Shown piece by piece: positions 1 to 12,020 of a stretch of 64,000 nt of DNA (its first letter is position 1; each line of letters begins with the position of its first letter). The notes below the pieces were generated by a model, which saw only the letters and a list, made by a program, of their open reading frames with translations, was not told where the DNA came from and did not search any database. This stretch comes from Valencia hispanica. Its lineage: Eukaryota; Chordata; Actinopteri; Cyprinodontiformes; Valenciidae. Made by a program: the position numbers and the translations under genes. The stretch lies in the NCBI GenBank assembly GCA_963556495.2, contig OY747705.1:37843798-37907797 (forward strand). Direction: 5' to 3'.

Positions 1-640
1 AGTTTTATTAAAAGTTTCTCTCTCTCTGAGTCTCAGGACTGATTACTAAAACTTCAGTTTTGTCCTGGTTGAGCTAGAGAAAGTTTTCTGCCATCAAGGA
101 TTTGATGTCTAAAATGAAGTTAAAAAAGTGCATCCATTGGTGTGTCATCGGGAGACACGGAGATCTACAACCGTGTATCATCAGCATAACTGTGAAAGTT
201 AACTCCATGTCTTGTTATGACGCTGCCAAGAGGGAGCATATAAAGGTTAAAAAAGGTTGGAAAAAATTGAACCCTGAGGCACACCACATGTGATCTTGTG
301 GACCTTAGAGGAGCAGGTATCTAAACTCACCATAAAACTCCTGACTGTGAGATGGGATGTGAAACATTTGTGAACAGCACAAGAGAGGCCAATTTTAGAG
401 GCCAGTTTTAAACGGATAAAAAAACCAGTGTGGTTTACTTTATCAAAGGCAGCGCTTAGTTCTAGTAGAACCAACACTGTAACCCTCTGTGCATCATAGT
501 TATCTGAAGGGCCGTCTCGGTGCTGTGGTTCACCATAAAACCAGACTGAAATTTCTCTAGGACATTATGAACATTAATAAAATAATTAAGTATGCATTTC
601 TTGAATTTCTTATGTATGCTTTGAGAAGTTCTGTGTATAT
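1..640 (-). mobile_element. L2-type LINE reverse-transcriptase relic, antisense
   Basis: Read on the minus strand, this stretch encodes broken pieces of a non-LTR reverse transcriptase. The segment LVLLELSAAFDKVNH is the first catalytic block and [12 protein letters not shown] lies downstream of it. A second frame carries FQSGFMVNHSTETALQ, the usual lead-in to that block in fish L2-type LINEs. Several frameshifts separate the pieces, so the copy is dead. It lies in the intron before the receptor exon at 1067. The remaining stretch, about 640-1066, is AT-rich and shows nothing recognisable. Confidence 0.75.
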
Positions 641-1066
641 TTGATGGTTCATCATGATTTCTTTTTATTCCATTTTCTCTCTGCCACCCTACAATTTCTC
701 TCATGTTTTTTGAGGTCTTCATTTCTCCATGGCAATGCAAGTTTTGAGTGTATACTTTTGAGTTTGTTGTCATATATTACTACCCTCTATTTAAAGTTAT
801 TATTTACATTTCTTTGTCTTATGTTGTTAAATTTTTAATTTAATTTCAAGTCATCTCCAACTTCTGTTTTTGTTATCTCTAGCTATATTTTCCATATAGC
901 TCATACAAATTGTAATCATAATGGCATGAAATCATAGATTCCTTTTTGTTTAAGCTGGAATCTAGTCATATATGTCTGTGCCATGTGCCAGTTGACTTCT
1001 AGAATATCTCAGATCGGACATGTCGCTTTTCTGTAAACTGTTTTGTGCTGTCTTCTAATTTTTCAG

Positions 1067-2202
1067 AACCAAAAATAAGGTGTTCCCTCCTGTGCCGAAA
1101 CCTGTGATACCGGATTTTAGTCCTTATCAACCAGAGAGCAAGGTAAGAGGGTGTGATTCAACTGAATCTTTTATTGATATTTGTATATAAGAGTTTGTAT
1201 CAAATGAAAAGGCGTCTTTGGCACAAATTTGACTTTTTCTGCATTTAAACCCTTGTTTTATATACACGTTCAGTATAACTCGTTCTAATTGGTCAGACTG
1301 AATTCAAGATAAACTGAAGGAAAGTCCCTATCAAACATGTAGAAAGATGATGTGAAAGAGTCTAAAACATTTAATTCCCCCACAAAGCAGAACAATGATC
1401 ATATTTGAGGACCAAATGAATTACAGTTGACGTAAATACATCAGAATAGTAGGTCAACAAATGGATTTTGTGTTTCCCTAAAGCAGGGATTAACTTTAAA
1501 TAGCATTTACTGCACTTATTTTGATCTGTATGTATAGTAATGTCATTAATGTTACATCATAAAACTGTATGAAGCATTTTGAAAAGAAATAGCATTTCCT
1601 GGCTTTAAAGGACAATAAATGGCCAAAGCAAGTGTTTTTCATTTGTTGTTAATATATAAGAGACGTGTTTACTGTTGCATCCCAGGATTTATAACTTGTT
1701 CAAAACATCCATAACAAAAAAACAAGGAGGAAACGTTTGTATGAGTGCATGAAAATTACTGACTGTGATTTACTGATACTCCTCTCACCTTTAAAGCCCA
1801 TGCTTGTAACGTGTCAGCAACTTAACCTCAGACGTTGCAGTTGCTACTCTGTGCCCCAGAACTCTGACCCTGTTCTCTGTTGATGTGACCCAATAACAGA
1901 AGATGTGGGAGAGAAAAGAGGAAGTGCATGAGGTCACGCTGCACCAGCTCGTTCCAGAGCAGAAGCCCGTTTCTGAGGAGGCCACAGCCTTGAAGGGTGA
2001 GTGGGATGATGGGACAGAGCGGGAAGTGGAGGAAGACGGGTGCTACTCAGGAGAATCTGATGGCGAGAGCTCGAGTCTCGTGTCAGGAGATGAGACTCAG
2101 AGGAAAGCAGAGCTGAAGGACATGGAACAAGTGGAAACTGAGCTGGCCATGCTAATATACAGGAACGGTTTGGTGTTTGATGAGAAGTCGGAATCACTTT
2201 GA
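1067..2202 (+). CDS. type I cytokine receptor, last two coding exons (cytoplasmic tail)
   Basis: Two exons, 1067-1142 and 1900-2202, are bounded by an AG acceptor, a GTAAGA donor and an AG acceptor, and the frame is open to a TGA stop at 2200-2202. The first encodes KVFPPVPKPVIPDF, a proline-rich Box 1 motif by which type I cytokine receptors bind JAK kinases just inside the membrane. The second adds about 100 residues: KMWERKEEVHEVTL followed by an acidic, serine-rich tail. A receptor with one short tail fits IL12RB1-like proteins, and IL12RB1 maps to human 19p13.11 with KLHL26 and CRTC1. I cannot exclude another gp130/IL-12 family member. The extracellular and membrane exons lie upstream of the window. 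Confidence 0.65.
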
Positions 2203-3960
2203 CTGTTTAAGGCACAAAGGTGTGCAAGCACTGGACTTGGTTGCTGACAAATGTTTACCTATGTAAAAAAAACTGTTTATGTGCATTTCTGACACTTGTG
2301 TTTGTTTTGTTTACTTTGTGTGTATTTTCTGGAAGTTATTGATGTTTCATTATTCATATTAATTCAATAAGGTGCCATTACTGTCTCAGAAATCAGAAAA
2401 ACTAACTACTGCTTCATATTTGCACAATGTCAAGGTAATATTTTCACATTTTTCAAAAGATGGAAAGGATTACAGTATAAGTCATAATTTAATAACCTTT
2501 TTTATTTACTGCTTTTTCTCAGGATGCTAACAAATATGAACATTTGATAACTTTGATAGATTGTCTTCTTTGCCTTCTATTTTTCTTTTACCAAATGCTT
2601 ATTTACCATAGTTTTTCATTTGAACATCTTATATTTTGCTTTTTAAAGACCATGCAGTAATTATTACAATTAATGCAGCCTTGAGGTGCATATTTGCAAC
2701 AACTCTTAACTATAAATGTAGAATGTCTTCACCTCTTAGACACTAAAATATCTCTCACAATGTATTTTAAATATTCAACAGGAATTTAGAATTAAACTTT
2801 TACTCTGGCTCATTGTTGGTTATTGTAAAATTGCATACGGCAGATCAAAAACGAAAAGGCAAAATTCAAAATTTAGCATGTTTCGATTAAGCTACATGAC
2901 AGGAAGTGGTCACAACAAAAGAACAATTCTTGACCTTAAAAAAGAGTTGAAAAAAGATACAGATTACTCATTACAAGAGGCACATCTGTCGGCTTTTGAT
3001 CTTTCTTTCTTAGACTAGAATATGTCCTGTTTATTTGCACACGCAACAAGAGTGCTGACATACTTGCAGGCTTTTCCACCGCAAAGCAAAATTTTTTTAA
3101 GTTCTTATTGCTTGTGTGTATCAACAGGGACCATCTTCTATTGTAACCCAAACATTTAAAGTGATTTTTTTTCTTTCATCACATCGAGATAAAGACTTTT
3201 CAGTCTTGACCACAGAGAGGACACGGGTATCTGATAAACAATCTGTGGTTAATATCGGATGCATGGTGTTTTGTCTGCATGTGTTTATCAGCAAAAATAC
3301 AATTAAAGCTTCAGTAATTGACATTTTCACAGACATTCTAAAGTCTCTGTCCCATATCTTATTGCTTAGAAGTGTTAGTTATTTCAAATAATTTTAATTT
3401 AAACTGGATTGAGAAGATTAAGAAAAATCCATCTTCTTTCTTTCTCCTACATCGAAAGGGTCAAGAGACAGTGTTATCACCATGCTACCCCCATAAGTGG
3501 TGCAATTTCTAAAATTGCGACGCTCATAGTGGCAGTATGCATTCATCCTTAAAGGCATTTATAATGCCTTGTTTAAATGTTGGCAAACAGTGTAAGTTTC
3601 TGAAATAATATCAGGATTTTTACAAGGCCACAGCTGATCTATCCTGGGGTAAGTGGTCCAGTAGAAATTGGTCTGATGACATACACTCAGTACTGCTTGA
3701 CCTCAATGTCTGATCTGCCTTCCATGAACAAAAGTTTTAATGCTTTTTACTTGGTTTCTACCAAGCAATACAATACAAGCAATATAATCCAGAAAAAATA
3801 CTCCATCAATCTATTTTGAATTGATGGAATGAGAAAAGTATCAAAGACTTTCCACCTATGCATTTTTAAAGAGATAATGACTGCTATCTGTCCTGATCTG
3901 TCCTGCTTCTTTAAATTGCACGACCACATAATCAATAACTGTGGAAATTTGCTAGCTTTT
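2203..3960. other. receptor 3' UTR and AT-rich intergenic sequence
   Basis: The receptor 3' UTR begins after the stop. The only nearby poly(A)-like words are non-canonical (AATAAG near 2366, AATTAAA near 3299), so the transcript end is uncertain. No coding or RNA gene is visible. Confidence 0.4.
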
Positions 3961-3961
3961 T

Positions 3962-3997
3962 CAGGCAGTCATTTATTACACAATAAATGACTGCCTG
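3962..3997. repeat. perfect inverted repeat (16-bp arms, 4-base loop)
   Basis: The arm at 3962-3977 is the exact reverse complement of 3982-3997, around the loop ACAC. It immediately precedes a second perfect hairpin and a long TA microsatellite. Confidence 0.85.
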
Positions 3998-4000
3998 TAC

Positions 4001-4049
4001 CCAGGGTGTACCCTGCCTCTCATGGGGCGAGAGGCAGGGTACACCCTGG
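4001..4049. repeat. perfect inverted repeat (21-bp arms, 7-base loop)
   Basis: The arm at 4001-4021 is the exact reverse complement of 4029-4049, with loop ATGGGGC. The arm resembles a common fish repeat tail (GGGTGTACCCTGCCTCTC). Confidence 0.85.
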
Positions 4050-4069
4050 ACAGGTCGTCAGTCCGTCGC

Positions 4070-4071
<2 letters not shown>

Positions 4072-4156
<85 letters not shown>
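4072..4156. repeat. (TA)n microsatellite, 85 bp
   Basis: An uninterrupted TA/AT dinucleotide run. It separates two perfect hairpins from the Tc1-like relic on its right. Confidence 0.97.
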
Positions 4157-4158
<2 letters not shown>

Positions 4159-4164
4159 CTGTCA

Positions 4165-5082
4165 ACACCCTGTCAACAACCCTAGGAGGTCAACAACCCA
4201 GCAGCAGGACAGCTAGCTACGCCTTTGTGCAAAGAGGAACAGGAGAAACACTGCCAGAGCCCCGCAAAATGTGTGTCTGCTCAAACGGTCAGAAACAGAC
4301 TCCATGAGGGTGGTATGAGGGTCTGACGTCCACAGGTGGGGGTTGTCCTTACAGCCCAACTCCTTGCAGGATGTTTGGCATTTGCCAGAGAACATCAAGA
4401 TTGGTAAATACGCCACTGGCACCCTGTGCTCTTCACAGATGAAAGCAGGTTCACACTGAGCACATATGACAGACATGACAGAGTCTGGAGACGCCATGGA
4501 GAACGTTTTGCTGCCTGTAACATCCAGCATGACCGATTTGGCAATGGGTCAGTGAGACCATATGCTGGTGCGGTTCTCCCAGGGTTCCTCCTAATGCAAG
4601 ACAATGCAAGGCTTGAGTGTGTCAGCAGTTCCTGCAAGAGGAAGGCATTGATGCTATGGACTGGCCTGTCTGTTCCCCAGACCTGAATCCAATTGAGCAC
4701 ATCTGGGACATCATGTCTCGCTCCATCGACCAACACCACATTACACCAGACTGTCCAGGAGTTGGTGGATGCTTTAGTCCAGATCTGGAAAGAGATCCCC
4801 CAGGAGACCATCCGTCACCTCCTCAGGAGCATGTCCAGGCGTTGTAGGGAGGTCATACAGGTATGAGGCCACGCACACTACTGAGCCTCATTTTGACTTG
4901 TTTTAAGGACATTACATCAAAGTTGGATAAGCCTGCAGTGTGTTTTTCCACTTTAATTTTGAGTGTGACTCCAAATCTAGACCCTCATGGGTTGATTCAA
5001 CTATGTAAATAACAAAGTATTTTAGAAGAACATTTCATTCATTTAGATCTAGGATGTGTTATTTTAGTGTTCCCTTTACTTT
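4165..5082 (+). mobile_element. Tc1-like transposon relic, sense
   Basis: The plus strand carries broken Tc1 transposase. LFTDESRF holds the first catalytic Asp, and [12 protein letters not shown] in another frame holds the catalytic Glu. Between them the sequence jumps from GDRFG-type residues straight to the region before the second Asp, which points to an internal deletion of roughly 100-150 bp. After the coding part, 4885-5080 matches the remembered 3' flank and inverted-repeat end of this family, ending in a TTTTAGTGTTCCCTTTA-type end. The left end is missing and replaced by hairpins and the TA run. Confidence 0.8.
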
Positions 5083-5260
5083 CTCCAGACCTGAATTCCA
5101 TTGAGAACCTGTGGGTTCAGCTGAGTCGCCGTAACTCTGTACCCCACAAGATGACCTTGGGGCTACCGTTCAAGAAGACTGGGATGCCATACGCCAACAC
5201 ACAGTAAATTACCCTGTTGTTGAAAGTGTGCTATAAAACTAAAATTGCCTTGCCTAGATT
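5083..5260 (+). mobile_element. Tc1 C-terminal fragment plus L2-type LINE tail
   Basis: 5088-5205 encodes a second, different Tc1-like C-terminal piece (SPDLNSIENLWVQLSRR). It is followed at 5211-5255 by GTTGTTGAAAGTGTGCTAT and a TTGCCTTGCC end, a teleost LINE 3' tail that recurs near 9200 and, inverted, near 55665. Confidence 0.6.
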
Positions 5261-6124
5261 TGTTGATGTGGTTTTCATTTTAGGGCCAAGGCCACCATAA
5301 AAATTTGCTCCTTTTTACATATGGACTAAATAAAGCGCTATATAAGTACAGGCCATTTACCATTTACCATGTGTCCCCAGTTCCCCCCGGTATCTCCGCC
5401 TATGGATGTGACAAACCCACCCCTGTTGTTGGCTTTTGTTTTAATACATTGTTTGAGGTGGAGAAATCGCCATTGCGTGCTGCTACAGAAATGCACTACT
5501 TTCATGATATAATATCAGATAACCTTATTGTGAGTAGTGTAAGTTTCATAGCACCAATCAGACGCTACAGCACTGGCCCATTGATTATTGCAAACTAAAG
5601 ATTGTTTACAGGGTAAATCCATATTTTTCTCAACTTTTACTTAGGCCTATTCTTTATTTTTTTGCCCGACCAGCTCTGACTAAGAGATGTGCAATCTTGT
5701 GTAATCTTTAATGTAGTCTTATTTTATTTCTTGGTATGTTAGGGTAGTTTTTTTATTGCACACACACAACAAATAAATAAATAAATAAAAATTGTCATCA
5801 AGAGTAGCGATTCCCCTGTGTTTTTGCCCGGGTTTGCGTATCCATGAGAAGGACAGAAGGACTCTGTCGCTCTCTAGTGGCCAGTTAGCAGAGGTGCAGG
5901 GCAAATTCGTGCTTATAACAGTTGCTAAGAGGGGACGGGTCATCTATGGTTTCATCGCAGGACCTCAGACTGGCAACAGCGCAACGTCTGTCTGAAGTAC
6001 CCAAAAGCTGTTTCCACGTTCTGAAAAACAAAACAAAACAAAAATAATGAATTATCCATTCGTGCCGATGGCTTCCTGATAACATTCCTGAAAATGCTCT
6101 ATGCGTGTTGGTATGTGCTAGAAG
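5261..6124. other. klhl26 upstream region
   Basis: Begins with another short LINE/SINE-like tail near 5325-5370 (AAAGCGCTATATAAGTACAG). The remainder leads into the klhl26 first exon. No TATA box is evident near the start codon, as expected for a broadly expressed gene. The promoter was not located precisely. Confidence 0.4.
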
Positions 6125-6389
6125 ATGGCGGAGTCGGACGGTGGCGATTTTACTCCGAAACAGCCGGAGAACAGGTGAGTGGAGCCATGGTTGATGTTGT
6201 TGTACGTCGGCGGTGTTATTGTGGTGCCACGGTGTCTCCCTGCGGCCCCTAAAACAAACTGTGGTCCGAAGCGACTCGCGGCGCGGCGTCTTCGGTTCAG
6301 GAAACACCGAGGCGTTGCTGAGGCCTCCAGGCACTGGGGCTACTTTAGCTTTATATAAGGACACCATACTTTGTTTATTCTGGTGAAAT

Positions 6390-6449
<60 letters not shown>

Positions 6450-9400
6450 AGGCAGCTGACTGTTTATTGATATTTGCATTCATATTCAGTTTTCTTTAGT
6501 CATCATAATGCCATACAAAATTTTAAGAACGCAGTCTGCAGAGTACAAAAAAGCAAATACCTTATTTTGCCTTTTTTAATAGATTAGGTTATTTTAGTAG
6601 ATAAACGTTGCTATCCATATAGGGCTAATCAGAATCATATTAAATATTAATCCATACGGTAAAACTTACCAAGTTCCTTCTAGAAATTGAAAGTCACCCC
6701 ACATTAAGTGCATTTTTAAATCGATTTTTGCAGTATTTGTAAAAAGAAATTACACACGTTGCCAAAACATCAAAGATGCAAATTAAGCAGTATTTTTAGA
6801 GTAAACTTTGCACTAATGATAAACCCTATGGATGCAGAAAACGAAGAGCAAAAACTATAATTCAGGTTTTTTTCGTTACTGGTCCATCACATATTAAAAC
6901 GTCTGGCTGTTTAATTTTTATAAGTGTTAAATTTCGTTATTGCATTGCATATAGTACAGTTAAAATCTCAGATATGACAAAAAGAAAAGCAGTCCATCTA
7001 AAAATTATCTCCAGCCAAAAAGGATGGATGGGTCTTTATAAAGTTAGGGAAGCTCTGTGTACATATTTATACCAACATGAATGTTTTCTTCATGTTGGGT
7101 GTGTGGTGGATGCATTTTTATATACATTTTATTCTATTCGAGGCGATGCTAAAAACATTCACTCAAACGACATGGTGCAGTGCTGTTTTTGTAGTTTGAT
7201 GGTGCTTTTTACAAACAACTGATGGAGCAATATTTCCTTCTTCTCCAATCGTGCTAACTTAATGGTTTCTTTTAGTGTGTGCAGATTTAAAGTGGCTAAA
7301 AAGATAAATAGGTTTCTCCTGAGCGTCTTTGTACGTGCAAATGCAGTCTCACTAATGCAAAAGCACTACTCCAAATGCCTTCTCCTCTGGTTGACTAACA
7401 AATTAGATTAAGTTTCCATTAGAACGTCACTACATACTACATATCCACATGCTGGCCTGTTTTCATCAGCAGATAACAGCTTTTAGATCTAACAATTCAG
7501 CTAAAATTCATGTTAGGAATATATTAAATTTGCATTTAAAGTCCTAGTTCACTGATGGTTTACAAGGCGTATTTTCTCTTTCCAGTATGGCAAACAAGAA
7601 TAGCACCCTGCGCTGTACTTTCTCCGCCCCGAGCCACAGTGCCACGCTCCTCCAGGGCTTATCGGTTTTACGAGCTCAGGGTCAGCTCCTGGACGTCGTG
7701 CTGGCTGTCAATGAGGAGCACTTCCGGGTCCATAAAGCAGTGCTGGCAGCCTGTAGTGATTACTTCAGGTTAGTCTGGAGTTTAAGATTTTATCAGGTCC
7801 ATGTTGTTTTTCGACTGAAAGCGCTTAGCTGATGCTTGCAAGAAAAAACAAAAACAAAAAACAGGGTGGAAATGATAATGGTTTGTAAAGTAGTGTTCTT
7901 TTTAAATATGTTGTAAGAAGTTATTGAGTGAGTGCTCATGCTTGGTGAAAACTTGCTATGGGGAAATGTGAAGAGCTATACAAAAGTATTCATACCCCTT
8001 GGACTTCTTTTTTTCCCCTCTTTTTTTGTCATGTTACAACCATAAACTTCAATGTATTTGACCTAGATTTCATTAAAGTGAAAAAAGTAACTATGATACA
8101 TTGTTAAAATATTTTTTACCAATAAAAGTCTGAGCAGTGGGGCTTGGACTTGTATTCAGCCCCAGAGTCATATTTGAAAGCAGTCTTTTGAAGCATGTTT
8201 CGACCAGTTTCGCACATCTGAAGATGGACATTTTGACACATTTCTGTTTTCTGTGAACATTTTTTAAACTGTGTGACAGATTCTCAGTTGGATTTAGATC
8301 AGAACTTAAACTGGGCTACAGTTGAATACCCTCTGATCCTGTAGTTCTGGTAGTACGTTTATGGTCATTGTTCTGCTGGAAGCTGAACCTTCGTCCCAGT
8401 CTCAAAGCCTTTGCAGTTTTCCTCCATGATTGCCTTGTTTTTAGCTCCATTCATCTCCTCATTAACTCTGAGCAGTTTTCCCTTTCCTTCTTGTAGAACA
8501 ACTTTCCCACAGCATAATGCTGCCACTATCATTGTTTTTACTGGAGGAATGGTTTGTTGAGTTTTGGTATTAATCTAACCAGAGTACCTTCTTCATGTTT
8601 TCTGTGTCTGCTACAATGCTTTCAGCAAATCGAGCTTTGTTTTCATAATTGCTTTTGCTGTCTTACATAATCAAAATATTTGTATAGTTTCCTTGTGAAC
8701 ACATTTTCCTACCTGATCAGTGGATCTCTGCAACTCCTCCAGAGCTACTATGTTCCTCTTGGCTGCTTTTCTAAACAATGCTCACCTTGTCCAGCCTGTT
8801 AGTTTGTGTGGACTGCCATGTCTTTGCAGGTTTGCGGTTATGCCACTCTGTTTCCACTTACAGATGCTGGACTAATGATGGTGGATGCTCAATGTAGCCT
8901 TCAAAGCTTGGGATATTATTTTATAACACAACTCCGCTTTAAACTACTCCACATCTTTCTCCCTCATCTGTATGCTTTGTTTCTTGGTCTTTGGGATGTT
9001 TGTTCACTGATGTTCTCTCCAACCTTCACAGAGTAGCTGGAATTTTGCACTGCATTTTGTGAAGGAATATTGGAATAAAGGGGCCTGAATACAAATTCAC
9101 ACTACACTTTTTTTTTTTCTTTTTCTTTTTCTTTTTTTTTTTTTGCTGGTATAAAAACAAAACATTTTCAACTCATCTTCTAGAGGGACCTTGAATTACC
9201 TTGTTGTTGAAAGTCTGTTATACAAATAAACTTGCCTTGCCTTGCCTAGATCCCTGACTCCGTCTCTCTGCCTGGTTTTTGAACCATACTTCCAGAGAGA
9301 TTTAGAAGATTTATCCCTCAGATTTATTCCTGAGAGATAAAGTATTTATGAGCTGAATTGAAAATTTGGACTGATATCGATAGCCGATATTAATATTGCT

Positions 9401-12020
9401 TTAATGGCGGACAACCGATATTTTTTGTTATGTTATTTCCCTACACTTTCAACATCCTGAAAAACAACCATTCCGCTGACATTGCTTCTCTGCTTCAGTT
9501 AAACATCCCACAGTTTTGCATTGCTTCACTAGCATTAGGCTCGTTTCCACTATCAGAACTTCAGGGTAATTTCACCAGACTTTCCTCTATCGGGGTTAAA
9601 TTGTCAGCCGTCGTGTCTCCTATACAAAATTGGCCCTTTCCGCATATCACAACCGTTTCAACGCTGAATAGCGTCAGTGATCAGAGCCAAAAGGCGCCCA
9701 CAAAAGCAGAGAAAAACAAGGAATCGACATGGAAGAAGTAGGGATAGTTGCTGCGTTTCTGTTTGCTATGTTGTGATAAACAGCTTTGCCAATAACTGTT
9801 TTTTTTTTTTTTTTTTTTTTAACAAAGCTGGTTGTTTGGCTACATCTGCTCATTTCCCTCTGAATTACAACCAATAAGCTTGACTTAACGAGAGCTTGCG
9901 CCGAGCGACTCTACTGGGCCATTTCTGAGTACATACCCCAAGACTGGTACTTGGTTGGTTCCTGAAACGGCCCTATCGGCCCGGCTTGGTGAAGTTTAGA
10001 CGGGATGGTGTGGTCCGGTCAAATTACCCCGAAGTTCTGACAGTGGAGACGCGCCTACTTTCTCCTGAAATACAAACAGCAACAAATGAAGATAAACATT
10101 GATTGTTCATATCGGCCCTGTTTTCCTTATCAGACCAATACCTATATGTTAAAAATCATGATCGCTAATTTTCTGTTTGCTTCACCATTATTCTCATCTT
10201 GGTGTTGGTCTGTCACACAAAATCTCCATAAAACAAATTGTGATTGTAACATGAAAGAAGATGCAAAAGTTCGAAAGGTATGAATATGTATGTTGGTCTT
10301 GGTAGGCAATTAAGCCAAAATATATCTCAGTATTCCAACTTTTTGCTCATTGGCTGTTTATACTGCACCTTAAACTCCTTTTGAAACAGAAGTACACCTA
10401 TAAATAACCTGATTTTGTTGTGCTCTTCTTAATTTCAGAGCTATGTTTACAGGAGGCATGAGGGAGTCGAACCAAGACACCATTGAGCTGAAGGGTTTGT
10501 CAGCCCGAGGGCTGAAGCATATTATCGACTTTGCCTACAGTTCAGATGTAACTTTAGACCTGGACTGTATTCAGGACGTCCTGGGGGCTGCTGTGTTTCT
10601 CCAGATGGTTCCCGTAGTGGAGCTCTGTGAGGAGTTCCTCAAGTCTGCAATGAGCGTTGAGACCTGCCTCCACATCGGGCAGATGGCCACCACCTTCAGC
10701 TTGTCTTCCCTCAAAGAGTCCGTGGATGCCTTCACCTTTCGTCACTTCCTCCAGATTGCCAAGGAGGAGGACTTTCTGCACATTCCCACGGAGCGCCTCA
10801 TCTTCTTCCTGCAGAGCAACAAGCTGAAAAACTGCAAAGAGATTGACCTCTTTCACGCCGCCATAAGGTGGCTCCAGCATGACGAGTCCCGCCGGGCTCA
10901 GGCCAGCACCGTCCTCTGTCACGTGCGCTTTCCACTCATGCTCTCCTCGGAGTTGGTGGACAGCGTTCAGACGGTGGACATCATGGTGGAGGACGTGCTG
11001 TGCCGGCAGTATCTCCTCGAGGCCTTTAATTACCAGATCCTTCCCTTCCGACAGCACGAAATGCAGTCCTCGCGGACGCTCATCCGCTCTGACGTGTGGT
11101 CCCTCGTCACCTTCGGCGGGACTCCGTACACTGACAACGACCGCACTGTGAGCTCCAAGGCTTACTACCTTCCCGACGCCGCTTCCCGCCAGTTCAAAGA
11201 GCTGACAGAGATGGAGACTGGGTGCAGCCACTCTTGCGTCGCGGTGCTCGACAACTTTGTGTATATCGTCGGTGGGCAGCACCTGCAGTACCGCAGCGGG
11301 GAGGGGGCCGTGGACAACTGCTTCCGCTACGACCCCCATCTGAATCAGTGGCTACGCATCCAGTCCATGCAGGAGGCTCGCATTCAGTTTCAGCTCAATG
11401 TGCTGCACGGACAACTGTACGCCACTGGGGGGCGCAATCGATCCGGGAGTCTGTCTTCGGTGGAGTGTTATTGCCCGAAAAAAAACGAGTGGACTCACGT
11501 GGAACCGTTAAAACGCAGAATTTGGGGCCATGCTGGGACTTCGTGCAGAGAAAAGCTGTACGTTTCTGGTGGTTACGGCGTCTCATTGGACGACAAGAAA
11601 ACGCTCCACTGCTACGATCCCATATCCGCCCAGTGGGACTTCAAAGCCCCCATGAACGAACCCAGGGTGCTGCACGCCATGATCAGCACCCAACATCGCG
11701 TTTACGCTCTGGGTGGCCGTATGGACCATGTGGACCGCTGTTTCGATGTGCTGGCAGTTGAGTATTACAGTCCGGAAAGTGACCAGTGGACCACCGTCAG
11801 TCCCATGAGAGCGGGCCAGTCCGAGGCGGGCTGCTGCCTGCTGGGTACTAAGGTCTACATCATAGGGGGTTACAACTGGCACCTGAACAATGTCACAAGC
11901 ATCGTTCAGGTCTACAACACGGAGACGGATGAGTGGGAAAGGGATCTCCACTTTCCAGAGTCGTTTGCCGGCATCGCCTGTACGCCGATTATACTTCCAC
12001 AGAACACCACACAACGCTAA
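6125..12020 (+). CDS. klhl26: kelch-like protein 26, complete (3 coding exons)
   Basis: Coding exons 6125-6174, 7586-7768 and 10439-12020 give 1,815 nt, or 604 residues plus a TAA stop. Kelch-like proteins bring substrates to Cullin-3 ubiquitin ligases: the BTB domain binds CUL3 and the Kelch propeller binds the substrate. Exon 1 supplies MAESDGGDF. Exon 2 holds the start of the BTB fold (LRAQGQLLDVVLAVNEEHF, VLAACSDYF). Exon 3 holds the rest of BTB, BACK (about residues 150-260) and a six-blade Kelch region with GG doublets in TFGGTPY, IVGGQ, ATGGR, SGGYG, ALGGR and IGGYN. Both introns are GT-AG and both junctions split a codon. Length and sequence follow human KLHL26 (about 615 aa) closely, and crtc1 follows as in human. 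The start was chosen for the MAES match and good initiation context (AAGATGG). Confidence 0.95.
6175..7585. other. klhl26 intron 1, with (AT)n microsatellite
   Basis: A GT-AG intron of 1.4 kb (donor GTGAGT). An (AT)n run of about 54 bp lies at 6393-6446. No coding sequence or recognised mobile element is visible in the rest. Confidence 0.8.
7975..9110 (-). mobile_element. Tc1-like transposon relic, antisense, in klhl26 intron 2
   Basis: The left end (AAAGTATTCATACCCCTT) and the text through 9100 match a remembered abundant fish Tc1-like family lying in reverse. Markers include the antisense of the second catalytic region (CACAGCATAATGCTGCCAC near 8509) and the downstream pieces CAAAGCTTGGGATATT and GGGGCCTGAATACAAAT. 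It contains many stops and deletions. An apparent short open frame at 8806-9036 lies on the strand opposite to the transposase and is not a gene. Confidence 0.75.
9176..9250 (+). mobile_element. L2-type LINE 3' tail fragment
   Basis: TTGTTGTTGAAAGTCTGTTA followed by AAATAAACTTGCCTTGCC repeats the tail seen at 5211-5255 and, inverted, at 55665. Only the terminal part of the LINE is present. Confidence 0.6.
9365..10165. mobile_element. nested inverted-repeat transposons in klhl26 intron 2
   Basis: An inner element at 9543-10050 has about 30-bp terminal inverted repeats. It begins GTTTCCACTATCAGAACTTC, and its right end read in reverse is GTCTCCACTGTCAGAACTTC. It contains a T-run at 9800-9821. 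It appears to sit inside an older element whose ends carry GCCGATATTAATATTG (9385) and ATATCGGCCCTG (10110). Neither encodes an intact transposase. A PIF/Harbinger or hAT affinity is a guess. Confidence 0.6.

Noticed and set aside
3515..3560. U4 snRNA-like words (AGTGGCAGTAT)
   Set aside because: Only an 11-base match; no Sm site or stem structure follows, so chance or a trivial relic is more likely.
3987..4307. 106-codon open frame with a long Tyr-Ile repeat
   Set aside because: It is a translation of the TA microsatellite and flanking transposon relic.
10554..11339. 261-codon open frame on the minus strand across klhl26 exon 3
   Set aside because: It is the complement of conserved klhl26 coding sequence, rich in G, V, E and L from codon bias, with no protein-family motif.
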